A stretch of DNA of 6,372 nucleotides, from positions 1-6,372 of the forward strand of contig VBPR01000227.1 in the NCBI GenBank assembly GCA_005877345.1, read 5' to 3'. Position numbers and translations under genes: made by a program. Position 1 is the stretch's first letter. Each line of letters opens with the position of its first letter. The stretch is from Nitrososphaerota archaeon. Its GTDB lineage: Archaea; Thermoproteota; Nitrososphaeria; Nitrososphaerales; Nitrososphaeraceae. Below the pieces are notes generated by a model. That model saw only the letters and a program-made list of their open reading frames with translations, was not told where the DNA came from and did no database searches. Positions 1 to 5,777 of the stretch are shown in pieces.

Positions 1-79
1 GTTTTTCTTTCTCTTCTAATTTACCTTTAATGATATATTCATTATCTTTATTTCTTTCATTTATTTCAGAAACGTTTCT
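1..79 (-). other. Possible fragment of a coding region running off the left edge
   Basis: On the minus strand one frame is open for 26 codons from a TGA at 82-80 to the window edge and encodes a Lys/Glu/Asn-rich peptide (for example SEINERNKDNEYIIKG). It contains no ATG, GTG or TTG. A short stretch in a neighbouring frame just upstream starts with ATG near 103 and could join it through a one-base shift near 74. Purine-rich strands readily give K/E/N-rich open frames by chance, so this is weak. The sequence left of the window is needed to decide. Confidence 0.15.
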
Positions 80-186
80 TCAATTTTATACCGAAATAAC
101 ATATCGCAAAGCTTAGGCAGTTCATAAACGTAGATGAATAATGCCCTAACACGGACACATGATATATTCTTCAATTATCATTAAAC

Positions 187-194
187 TTAAATAA
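187..194 (+). promoter_or_regulatory. TATA-like box of the VOC gene
   Basis: The A/T box TTAAATAA is centred about 25 bases before the ATG at 215. That is the distance expected between an archaeal TATA box and the transcription start, so the transcript would begin at or next to the start codon. No ribosome-binding site lies between them; the spacer is T-rich. Inferred from spacing only. Confidence 0.45.
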
Positions 195-214
195 TTGACT
201 TTATTTTCTTTATT

Positions 215-598
215 ATGCCAAGAGTAATTCATTTTGAAATAGTGGCAGATAACCCGGAAAGAGCAATGAAATTCTACAAGGAAGTTTTTGGTTGGGAGTT
301 CAATAAGTGGGATGGTCCTCAAGACTACTGGCTTGTAAAAACGGGAGAAGACAGCCAGCCAGGTATAAACGGCGGACTTACTCCTAAAACGAACCAAGGG
401 AGTGGTAATACCGGTGGCAGAATTACAAATTCTATTGATGTGCCTTCCATAGATGAATTCTCTAACAAAATTTCTATGGAAGGAGGCAAAGTTTTAAGCC
501 CCAAAGTGCCCATTCCAGGCGTTGGATATTTAGCGATATGTGAAGACACCGAAGGAATTTCGTTTGGTATTATCCAATATGATCGAAATGCCAAGTAA
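215..598 (+). CDS. VOC family protein (glyoxalase/bleomycin-resistance/dioxygenase fold)
   Basis: A 127-residue protein with the look of a single-chain vicinal-oxygen-chelate (VOC) protein. The N-terminal strand HFEIVADNPERAMKFY (6-21) is followed by FGWEFNKWDGPQDYWL (25-40), the usual VOC helix-then-strand pattern. A glycine-rich link (PGINGGL, 49-55) leads to a second half ending in GVGYLAICEDTEGISFGIIQ (102-121), the normal last strands, so the gene is full length. His6 and Glu8 on strand 1 are possible metal-side residues. The commonly seen DPxGNxFGLWQ ending is replaced by DTEGISFGIIQ, so metal binding cannot be assumed. The substrate is unknown: members range from glyoxalases to antibiotic-binding proteins, and most short ones like this are uncharacterised cytosolic proteins. 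The ATG at 215 is chosen because it begins the family's conserved start and has a TATA-like box 25 bases upstream. It is a lone gene with no operon partner. Confidence 0.9.
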   Translation: MPRVIHFEIVADNPERAMKFYKEVFGWEFNKWDGPQDYWLVKTGEDSQPGINGGLTPKTNQGSGNTGGRITNSIDVPSIDEFSNKISMEGGKVLSPKVPIPGVGYLAICEDTEGISFGIIQYDRNAK

Positions 599-616
599 AT
601 ATACAACGAGTTGCAG

Positions 617-648
617 TACTGTGCTAGCCTCTTCCTAAGAGCACAGTA
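617..648 (+). terminator. Inverted repeat 3' of the VOC gene; possible terminator or 3' UTR hairpin
   Basis: TACTGTGCT (617-625) and AGCACAGTA (640-648) form a perfect 9-bp stem with a 14-base loop. A further GC/GC pair (613-614 with 649-650) could form past a two-base bulge. The hairpin begins 18 bases after the VOC stop codon, a natural place for a transcript end or 3' UTR structure. No U-tract follows it, and archaeal termination normally depends on U-runs rather than hairpins, so the role is uncertain; a dyad for a DNA-binding protein is an alternative. Confidence 0.4.
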
Positions 649-725
649 GCAATATCAGCGATATGGCAATTTACTTCATGGGTCCGTCATTTTATTAGAT
701 CTTGTATTTGCTAACATAGTTGACA

Positions 726-878
726 TTATATCTTACAGACATGGGCTACATGGCGTTTTCGTGCAGAAGTCATAGTTCCAATTAAAGAAATCAATCCCCA
801 TAATTGCTTTCTTATATCTGGCATCTCCTTCTCATGATTTAATTTTATTAATGCAATTTGGTCCTTTAAGTATGACAA
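726..878 (-). CDS. Possible small protein (50 aa) or gene remnant, unrecognised
   Basis: This minus-strand frame is open from a TAA just beyond 900 to the TAA at 728-726. From a TTG at 878 it gives 50 residues; from the ATG at 824 it gives 32 (MPDIRKQLWGLISLIG...). The peptide looks protein-like: an amphipathic helix-forming stretch (SYLKDQIALIKLNHEKE, residues 2-18), then a hydrophobic segment LWGLISLIGTMTSA, then a basic His-containing tail (RKRHVAHVCK). I do not recognise a family. An A/T stretch at 901-910 lies about 27 bases before the TTG, and GAGAAGGAG sits immediately before the ATG. It may be a genuine small gene or the C-terminal end of a gene whose front has decayed. It is below the size where reading alone can decide. 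Confidence 0.3.
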   Translation of the reverse strand: MSYLKDQIALIKLNHEKEMPDIRKQLWGLISLIGTMTSARKRHVAHVCKI

Positions 879-930
879 TTGAAATGAATATAAGAGTAAT
901 TAAAAAATTATTGTAACTCAACTACATGAT

Positions 931-1396
931 GTGGATAGTATCAGACGAGAATTTTTTTATCCAAAAAATTTTGCCATTTTGTTCGTAATAACATTTCAAG
1001 TAGGAATTGTAAGTGGTATATGGATAAGGTTTTTTAAAAGAAACCTCACAGCAAATTTGAAGAAGATGGGACTATTCTCTTCAAGGGCGATGAGAGAGTC
1101 AGAGTTATCTTCAACTCAGACTTCTTTAAGGTTGATTCAGCGTTAGAAAGAATTTATCGGTTTTTCGACATCCGAATGGTTTTTAGAAAAACTCACAAAA
1201 GATAATGATATAGACGTATTTTTTAATAATGCACGTTAGCAGAGTATATGGGACTCATACTATAGGGTAACATACTCTATTGACACGAAGGCGAATGATG
1301 TTTTAGTTATTTATTATAGTTACTAATTATAATGATAATGCTGGTCTTGAGGTATCCACATTTTCATGGGTTACTTTACGATTAATGCGTAGTTAA
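931..1396 (+). pseudogene. Likely decayed protein-coding gene, family unknown
   Basis: No single frame spans this stretch, but successive plus-strand frames give protein-like segments that nearly abut. A GTG-started frame at 931-1146 opens with a hydrophobic segment (NFAILFVITFQVGIVSGIW). A second frame, 1038-1202, reads DGTILFKGDERVRVIF then NSDFFKVDSALERIYRFFD. The first frame resumes after its TAG with STSEWFLEKLTKDNDIDVFF (1171-1227), crosses a TAG at 1237, and continues SIWDSYYRVTYSIDTKANDV to a TAA at 1324. A one-base shift then gives NYNDNAGLEVSTFSWVTLRL to a TAA at 1394. Several shifts and in-frame stops would be needed, which is the pattern of an old pseudogene. The 71-residue frame at 931-1146 is therefore not called as an intact gene. 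In AT-rich DNA such chains can be over-read, and the family is not recognised. Confidence 0.35.
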
Positions 1397-1524
1397 GAAT
1401 AGTATTGTTATGCAATATTATATTTATAATAAATCTATCAAAAGTATACAAATTTTATATCGGGCCCGGAGGCATTAGCGACAAAATTGTCTCTGAAAAA
1501 GGATTCATGTATGTTTTTGAATAA
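1393..1524 (+). other. Open fragment with a glycine-rich motif, possible gene remnant
   Basis: A 43-codon plus-strand frame runs from after a TAG at 1390 to a TAA at 1522 with no plausible start codon. Its end reads YIGPGGISDKIVSEKGFMYV, then FE. The IGPGG followed about 14 residues later by a strand ending in an acidic residue resembles motif I and the end of strand 2 in SAM-dependent methyltransferases. That resemblance is short and unproven. It could be the tail of the decayed gene to its left. The GC-rich palindrome CGGGCCCG (1461-1468) lies inside it. The rest of 599-1525 shows no other feature I can support. Confidence 0.15.
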
Positions 1525-1525
1525 T

Positions 1526-2584
1526 CTAAGTATTAACCCAATTAGATAGCCACAAATATTTTTCTCTATCGATGGAATACAACTTCTCTAGTTTGTGTCG
1601 ACATTCCGATTTTACATCATCTTTCTCTAATCTCACTCCAATATTGGAAAAGCAATTATTGAATTCTGACATATGTTCCACTAGTGATTCAATATTATTT
1701 ATTACAACTATTCCTGGTTTAATTCTGGGCCCCCCATGAAAAACAAGATTTTTCATGAAATTTGCAGCAGTAATGCTAAAGCTATTTATCAAGTATATTC
1801 TTGCTCGATGTCCATATAAATTCGACATTATATTTATCCCCTTCATAAAAATATCCAAAAAGTTTTTGAAATTTACTTTCCCACTATATGTCGTAGTTAA
1901 ATCTAGTCCTAACAACAGTAATACTAATCGCTCGGTGTGACATGGATTTCTTACAAAATTTCGGTCCATATCAGATAAGTACATGCAAAACTTATCATAC
2001 TCCCATTTATCAGTATAGTCTTTGAGCCTTATAGCCACAGATAATACCTGACCTTCCTCAGGTCGAGAACTCATCATATTTTCTATATTTCTTGCCTTTG
2101 ATAGCAGTGACCGCGATTGGCCGACCTGAGCATCGAACGCTTCATAGTATTGCTGCAGAACTTCCTCTGTAACTTTCTCAGGAGAACTCGCAACGACTTC
2201 GTTTCTAATTCTATACACTGAATAACCTAGTTTTTCCAACGCACGTTGACGTATTCTATCTGGAGTCTTGCGAAAATCTCTATCATGTATTCCTCCATCT
2301 ACTTCTACGATAAGCCTTCCTCTAATCAAAAAATCTGGTGTATATTTTATACAAGCAGATAGTCTAATCAAGGGGTTTGCCTGAAATGCAATTCCTTTAT
2401 TTTTCAACGCTAAAGCAAGTAGCCTTTCGAATTTAGTCCTTGTCCCAACTTGTATATCTCTATGCTGGTTGTTCTGTACCTGAGTTAGTAAAAACGATGG
2501 GTTTCCATACTTGCAATTTGGACAGAACGGTTCATATTCGGATATCGGCATTTTACATCGACCACAGGATATGAACGAAGACAC
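1526..2584 (-). CDS. Zinc-ribbon protein with DUF559/Vsr-like endonuclease domain
   Basis: A 352-residue predicted DNA-cutting or DNA-repair protein. Residues 7-24 carry two CxxC pairs (CGRC at 7-10, CPNC at 21-24), a zinc ribbon that probably binds nucleic acid. Residues about 48-147 match the DUF559/Vsr-like branch of the PD-(D/E)XK nuclease fold: Glu53 in FERLL, TPDFLI with Asp84, IVEVDGGIH with Glu94, Asp96 and His100, then the typical close RIRQRALEKLGYSVYRIRN. The acidic active-site residues are present, so it is probably active. Residues about 150-352 look mostly helical and match nothing I know; they may set target choice or partner binding. DUF559 proteins are usually much shorter, so this is an extended version. 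The start is GTG at 2584: a TAA lies three codons upstream, leaving no other start, and a TATA-like box sits 26 bases before it. It stands alone with no methyltransferase or helicase beside it. Its targets, and whether it acts in defence, repair or a mobile element, are unknown. Confidence 0.8.
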   Translation of the reverse strand: MSSFISCGRCKMPISEYEPFCPNCKYGNPSFLLTQVQNNQHRDIQVGTRTKFERLLALALKNKGIAFQANPLIRLSACIKYTPDFLIRGRLIVEVDGGIHDRDFRKTPDRIRQRALEKLGYSVYRIRNEVVASSPEKVTEEVLQQYYEAFDAQVGQSRSLLSKARNIENMMSSRPEEGQVLSVAIRLKDYTDKWEYDKFCMYLSDMDRNFVRNPCHTERLVLLLLGLDLTTTYSGKVNFKNFLDIFMKGINIMSNLYGHRARIYLINSFSITAANFMKNLVFHGGPRIKPGIVVINNIESLVEHMSEFNNCFSNIGVRLEKDDVKSECRHKLEKLYSIDREKYLWLSNWVNT

Positions 2585-2606
2585 TAAACATTAAGATCAT
2601 ACCAAA

Positions 2607-2613
2607 GATATAA
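2607..2613 (-). promoter_or_regulatory. TATA-like box of the nuclease gene
   Basis: On the minus strand TTATATC is centred about 26 bases before the GTG at 2584. This predicts a leaderless transcript and supports the GTG start, which has no in-frame alternative. No Shine-Dalgarno sequence is present. Confidence 0.5.
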
Positions 2614-2656
2614 GGTTAAATTGTTAGCAAATACAGAAACACTAATCCTCAGACTA

Positions 2657-2770
2657 ATGACCAGAAAGTTACAATCAATTCTCCAAACACAGATATTTGC
2701 ACTCAAAATATGGTGGGCCGGAAGGGATTTAATTTGTTTACAATGTGAATCCAAAATAGAACGATTTTAA
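2657..2770 (+). CDS. Possible 37-residue protein with a CxxC motif, divergent from the nuclease
   Basis: From an ATG at 2657 the plus strand encodes 37 residues: a helical, basic first part (MTRKLQSILQTQIFALKIWW) and a tail with CLQC, half of a zinc-binding site. The same frame stays open upstream to a TAA at 2585-2587, 60 codons stop to stop, and a TTG at 2621 would give 49 residues. It would be transcribed away from the nuclease gene out of the same intergenic region. I do not recognise it, see no good promoter at the right distance, and an open frame this short can arise by chance. Confidence 0.22.
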   Translation: MTRKLQSILQTQIFALKIWWAGRDLICLQCESKIERF

Positions 2771-2941
2771 GATAAATGATAACTTATCTGAAGAACATAT
2801 AAACCCGAAGGTTATAAATAAATTTCTTCAATAACTGACAAAACGCGAGACTTATTTTGATTTCAAGAATTTAAATCTCTTAATTCAATTTTTAATAATT
2901 TTAATCAATATGAAGAGGAAATAAATTGGAGAGGGAAGGCT

Positions 2942-3202
2942 TTATACACCTATCTCTCTTGCTAGTTTCACAAGTTTTTTACCGTCTTCAGTCAATTTGT
3001 TGAACACTTTATTTTTAACGCTCTTTCGGGCTACGAGTCCACGCTTTTCCGCCTTAAGGAGCATTTTATGTCCGTATCCATATGCACCCAACTTAGTTAA
3101 CAGTACTCTAGTTGGATATTCTTTTCCAGTACCAATTGTCTTTAACAACTTCACTAGTGCCTTTTCCTGCACAAGTATTTTTAATAATCCTGCTTCTTTC
3201 AT
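2942..3202 (-). CDS. Small winged-helix DNA-binding protein
   Basis: An 86-residue, strongly basic protein that is essentially one winged helix-turn-helix domain, presumably a transcription regulator or chromatin-like DNA binder. An N-terminal helix (about 2-24) precedes a helix pair at TRVLLTKLGAYGYGHKMLLKAEKRGLV (31-57), the second of which should be the recognition helix. A basic beta-wing follows (ARKSVKNKVFNKL, 58-70), then a last helix (TEDGKKLVKLAREIG, 71-85). The pattern RGLV...LTEDGKKLV is typical of MarR/PadR-like archaeal regulators. There is no ligand-binding or dimerisation domain beyond the wing and helices, so an effector is unlikely to bind directly. Such short wHTH proteins are numerous in thaumarchaea and mostly uncharacterised. 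The ATG at 3202 has a TATA-like box about 27 bases upstream. The gene is isolated; its targets, possibly including its own promoter, cannot be told from sequence. Confidence 0.8.
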   Translation of the reverse strand: MKEAGLLKILVQEKALVKLLKTIGTGKEYPTRVLLTKLGAYGYGHKMLLKAEKRGLVARKSVKNKVFNKLTEDGKKLVKLAREIGV

Positions 3203-3224
3203 TGTGCATTAGTATATATCACTT

Positions 3225-3234
3225 ATTATATAAT
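3225..3234 (-). promoter_or_regulatory. TATA-like box of the winged-helix gene
   Basis: The palindromic A/T box ATTATATAAT is centred about 27 bases before the ATG at 3202, consistent with a leaderless transcript. A second A/T box, GATATATAC (3212-3220), is too close to the start to be the main TATA box. Confidence 0.5.
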
Positions 3235-3333
3235 CGTTACTTATTATTAGATACAAATTTCAATATTTTTAATATCAAAACATCTCTATACAATATCAAA
3301 ATACAGAAATATTCAAAATTATTACTCAAGATT

Positions 3334-3362
3334 ATAAACGTTCTTTTTTATTTTACGTTTAT
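3334..3362. repeat. Inverted repeat with T-rich loop
   Basis: ATAAACGT (3334-3341) and ACGTTTAT (3355-3362) form a perfect 8-bp stem around a 13-base, almost pure T/A loop. It lies about 130 bases upstream of the winged-helix gene and about 160 bases past the rhodanese stop. The T-run is on the plus strand, opposite to both flanking genes, so it is not an obvious terminator for them. It could be an operator-like dyad. Confidence 0.3.
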
Positions 3363-3522
3363 CCCGAATAATATTTTATAGCGGGACGTTGGAGTCAGTG
3401 GGATTTGTGCGATTTGAACCTTGCTGGTAAGTGGGGTCAGTATATTGGATAATTTCCTTATTCTTTTCTTATGTACTGAGAAGTTTTCGGTCCCTTAAAC
3501 GCCCGTCAATTGGGAATAGCAT

Positions 3523-4311
3523 TCATCGAATAGGATTTCTTCTCTGAGCCCAGTCTATTATAGAACCATCGTAGCAACGAACATTTTTGAAACCAGCATG
3601 TTTGAATTGAAAGTACTTATGGGACGCTCTTGTCCCTGAATGGCAGTAACATATGATCTCCTTATCTTTTGCTATGCCGAATGCGTTAAACTCATTTAGT
3701 AGATCTTCACCACTCTTTATCATTTTACCGTCATCGCCTATTCCATTCTCCCAGTTATGCAGTAAAGATCCTGGAATCCTTGCTTGAGTATGTTCCAAGG
3801 GCGTTCTGGAGTCTATAATGACAGTAGCATCATCATTTAACTTTTCTTTTATCATCCTTTCGTCCGCCCTCAGAGAATCATTGGGTCTAGATATGAAATT
3901 AGTAACGACGGGCTTGGGAAGATCACGGACAATGGGTAATGTTCCCCCACGCCTAATAAAACTGAACGCGGTGCCTAGAAGACTAGTATTGTTGTGACCA
4001 TTGTAAAGTAATGTCCATGCTATTCGTGCTGCAGATGGATCGAAATTTTCTCCATAAACCACTACCTTCTTTGATTCATCTATTCCAAGTTTACCAAAAG
4101 GATTTTCGGCAGCTGCTCCTTCTAAAACAAGATTTGTACCATTTTCTGATATACTTATTACATCATCTAAACTGAGTGGAAGTGCATTTTTTATATGTCC
4201 AGAGCCGTACGCTACTGCTCCTCTACCATCTATGACAACCAAATCAAGATCATCAAGATGAGATTTGAGCCAAATATTGTCAACGATCAATTCATCGGAT
4301 CTTTCCACCAT
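3523..4311 (-). CDS. Two-domain rhodanese, thiosulfate/3-mercaptopyruvate sulfurtransferase
   Basis: A sulfurtransferase that moves a sulfane sulfur from thiosulfate or 3-mercaptopyruvate to cyanide or a protein or thiol acceptor, in the cytosol. Counting from a TTG at 4326 (267 residues), the first rhodanese domain spans about 12-140, with VVIDGR at 30-35 and the GHIKNALPL element at 43-51. It lacks the catalytic Cys and is structural, as is normal. The second spans about 155-265: VIIDSRTPLEH (169-179), ARIPGS (182-187), and the active loop CHSGTRAS with catalytic Cys228 and the usual Arg233. The loop CHSGTR differs from the CRTG/CGSGVT forms of well-studied enzymes, so the preferred sulfur donor is not predictable. 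I prefer the ATG at 4311, five codons inside the TTG, because MVERSDELIVDNIWL is the family's usual beginning; length is then 262. There is no signal peptide. It is a lone gene with long gaps either side. Confidence 0.9.
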   Translation of the reverse strand: MVERSDELIVDNIWLKSHLDDLDLVVIDGRGAVAYGSGHIKNALPLSLDDVISISENGTNLVLEGAAAENPFGKLGIDESKKVVVYGENFDPSAARIAWTLLYNGHNNTSLLGTAFSFIRRGGTLPIVRDLPKPVVTNFISRPNDSLRADERMIKEKLNDDATVIIDSRTPLEHTQARIPGSLLHNWENGIGDDGKMIKSGEDLLNEFNAFGIAKDKEIICYCHSGTRASHKYFQFKHAGFKNVRCYDGSIIDWAQRRNPIR

Positions 4312-4731
4312 TTGTATGATATACAATCTAAACGAATTCCTATTTAACTACCGTGTGAATTAGAGCCGCGTAAAATGGAAGAACAAGACGAGGACCCATT
4401 TAGAGTACCGAAAGTCATCACTTAACGCCTATGTTTGATTTTATGTATTTTGATACTTTCATATGACTATATCGCATCGCCACTATTACTATGATTGTCA
4501 GCACTGAAGCTGAGAACTTATAATAGATTTTGATTTCTATACATCACGATATGTAAATTGGTATTTCTAATGTGCATCATGGTCAATCTGATACTAAACA
4601 CTAGCACCTACGATTACAGTTTCATAATCAAATCATGCAGTATCCACATCTGATACACTGATGCGTGCGAAGTCATCCCGTTGTTCACAAATCAATTCCG
4701 CATGGAAACCAAAGACAATAACAAAGGCGTG
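4312..4731. other. Long intergenic region, no supported gene
   Basis: This 420-base gap holds the rhodanese promoter at its left end, a 5-bp hairpin TCAGC/GCTGA (4498-4513), a plus-strand 16-codon frame starting at 4375 (MEEQDEDPFRVPKVIT), and a 32-codon minus-strand run directly after the LLM gene's stop. In the rightmost 100 bases more than one frame on both strands is open, so none is persuasive. On the minus strand after the LLM stop the sequence is T-rich with short T-runs (TTTG, CTTTGG), possibly part of its terminator. Nothing else is recognisable. Confidence 0.35.
4341..4347 (-). promoter_or_regulatory. TATA-like box of the rhodanese gene
   Basis: On the minus strand TTAAATA is centred about 33 bases before the preferred ATG at 4311. 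A start of transcription 26 bases downstream would leave a leader of about 7 bases and would place the TTG at 4326 upstream of the transcript. This favours the ATG. Based on spacing only. Confidence 0.35.
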
Positions 4732-5733
4732 TTAGTTTCTAAAATGTGGTATAACATATCTTGCAAAGAGCCGCAAGGATCCAAGATCTGGTAGATCTGA
4801 AAAGTATACGGTAAAGTAGTTCACACCTTTGTCTGTATATCTTCCTAATTCTTTGACTATTTCATCAGCTGTTCCAGCAATAATAAACTCTAACATCCTT
4901 CTATTCGATATCTTTGTTTTCTCCACAATTGCTCTTTTTTTATCCCTAAGTTCATTCCTGTCTTTACCAATAATGATCATTCCTTGCCATCCCTTCATCA
5001 GCTTGTCATAGTTTCTGCCAATTGTCCTACAACATTTACTAAGAAACAATAACTTATCTAAATATTCGTTATAGCTGCAAAGCCCATAATTCCAACCATC
5101 TGCATATGTTGCAGCTAGCTTAAGAGTCTGTTTACCTCCACCTCCAATCCATATGGGTGGATATGGTTTCTGAATGGGTTTTGGATTGCATACTGCATTT
5201 GATATAACATAGTATTTTCCTTTGAATGAAGGATTACAAGAACCTTCAGAAGATTCACATAACATTTTCTTAATTATCTTAATACTTTCCTCCAACATTC
5301 CGATTCTAACCGAACCCTTTGGAAAACTTATGCCGTATGCTTGACATTCCTTTTCATACCAACCAGCACTTAATCCCATCTCAGTTCTGCCATTGCTTAT
5401 TACGTCCAAAGTAGAGAACATTTTTGCCACAATGGCTGGATTTCTGTATAGGTTGACCAGTATTGCTCCAAGCCTAATCTGTTTAGTTATGGTAGCAAGG
5501 GCAGAGAGCGTTGTCCAACATTCAAGCATTGATGCACTTTTTCTTTCTTTCTTTATTTCTTGTCCTTCTTTCTCATTTGAAAGATAAGCTTGTATCCAAG
5601 GAATAAAATTATCCTTTAGCCATACGGAATCAAACCCCAGTCTTTCACATACAAGGACAGTGTGTTGAATGTCATTATATTCTAAACCATCTTGGTAAAT
5701 GTAGCATCCAAAACTTATTTTTCCTTTTATCAC
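4732..5733 (-). CDS. LLM-class (luciferase-like) flavin/F420-dependent oxidoreductase
   Basis: A TIM-barrel oxidoreductase of the bacterial luciferase-like family, using reduced F420 or FMN to act on an unidentified substrate. Numbering from the TTG at 5736 (334 residues), the signature runs at 88-127: RLGAILVNLYRNP, AKMFSTLDVISNGR, then MGLSAGWYEKE. This is the strand and helix segment around the cofactor site. NPKPIQKPYPPIWIGGGGKQ (184-203) and ADGWN (212-216) are the usual phosphate-binding and late-barrel motifs. TADEIVKELGRYTDKGVNYFT (289-309) is the common end segment. An insertion after strand 2 (about 45-70, Lys/Glu-rich) may form a substrate lid. Length is normal. There is no ATG near the start; TTG (5736) and GTG (5733) are adjacent, and GTG is preferred as the stronger codon. 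It is divergent, 44 bases away, from a PPOX-type F420 enzyme, which favours F420 over FMN. Cytosolic. Confidence 0.88.
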   Translation of the reverse strand: MIKGKISFGCYIYQDGLEYNDIQHTVLVCERLGFDSVWLKDNFIPWIQAYLSNEKEGQEIKKERKSASMLECWTTLSALATITKQIRLGAILVNLYRNPAIVAKMFSTLDVISNGRTEMGLSAGWYEKECQAYGISFPKGSVRIGMLEESIKIIKKMLCESSEGSCNPSFKGKYYVISNAVCNPKPIQKPYPPIWIGGGGKQTLKLAATYADGWNYGLCSYNEYLDKLLFLSKCCRTIGRNYDKLMKGWQGMIIIGKDRNELRDKKRAIVEKTKISNRRMLEFIIAGTADEIVKELGRYTDKGVNYFTVYFSDLPDLGSLRLFARYVIPHFRN

Positions 5734-5749
5734 CAATTTTGCAGAACAG

Positions 5750-5757
5750 TTATTAGA
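5750..5757 (+). promoter_or_regulatory. TATA-like box of the PPOX gene
   Basis: TTATTAGA is centred about 25 bases before the GTG at 5778, giving a leaderless transcript. It is a weak match. It lies between the two divergent start codons, so the two promoters are interleaved. Confidence 0.3.
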
Positions 5758-5766
5758 AATAATGCG

Positions 5767-5774
5767 TATATTTA
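5767..5774 (-). promoter_or_regulatory. TATA-like box of the LLM gene
   Basis: On the minus strand TAAATATA is centred about 37 bases before the GTG at 5733, predicting a leader of about 11 bases. It sits just ahead of the divergent PPOX start, so binding here could occlude the opposite transcript. Confidence 0.4.
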
Positions 5775-5777
5775 ATT

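Larger units (their letters stand above)
2585..2941. other. Intergenic region between nuclease promoter and regulator 3' end
   Basis: This 357-base gap holds the nuclease promoter at its left end and one possible short plus-strand frame (2657-2770). It also holds a small inverted repeat, AGATAA (2770-2775) with TTATCT (2784-2789), and a TATA-like TTATAAATA near 2812-2820 on the plus strand with no gene downstream of it. The right end, read on the minus strand after the regulator's stop, is pyrimidine-rich (CCTTCCCTCTCC and further T-rich tracts), which may serve as its U-rich terminator. Nothing else is supported. Confidence 0.4.
3203..3522. other. Intergenic region with a hairpin and a GC-rich block
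   Basis: This 320-base gap holds the regulator's promoter (3225-3234), an 8-bp inverted repeat (3334-3362) and a markedly G-rich block (about 3380-3438) in otherwise A/T-rich DNA. The block includes GATTTGAACC, the complement of a tRNA T-loop/B-box sequence, but the arms needed for a tRNA do not pair. A TATA-like TTTTATAG (3373-3380) precedes the block on the plus strand. I see no supported protein gene here; open frames in it are antisense or chance. Confidence 0.4.

Noticed and set aside
325..606. Minus-strand 93-codon frame across the VOC gene
   Set aside because: Antisense to a clear VOC gene with a Pro/Ser/Leu-rich peptide; a shadow frame.
1241..1278. Inverted repeat AGAGTAT/ATACTCT
   Set aside because: Only 7 bp with a 24-base loop, and it lies inside the protein-like chain of the decayed gene, so it is probably incidental.
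1461..1468. GC-rich palindrome CGGGCCCG as a possible site or element end
   Set aside because: Single 8-base palindrome with no partner, target duplication or repeat nearby.
2997..3381. Plus-strand frames of 71 and 89 codons over the winged-helix gene
   Set aside because: They are antisense shadows of the regulator gene, giving low-complexity Leu/Ser/Phe-rich peptides.
3388..3465. tRNA gene on the minus strand, suggested by GGTTCAAATC
   Set aside because: Only the T-loop and one closing G-C pair fit. The other four T-stem positions do not pair, and no matching acceptor strand or anticodon arm is found at the right distance.
4375..4425. 16-codon plus-strand frame MEEQDEDPFRVPKVIT
   Set aside because: Too short to support, no suitable promoter spacing, and nothing recognisable; probably chance.
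4636..4731. Open frames past the LLM stop on the minus strand (HAFVIVFGFHAEL...) and on the plus strand (EVIPLFTNQF...)
   Set aside because: Several frames on both strands are open over the same bases and the plus-strand one is antisense to the LLM gene, so openness here reflects low stop density rather than coding.
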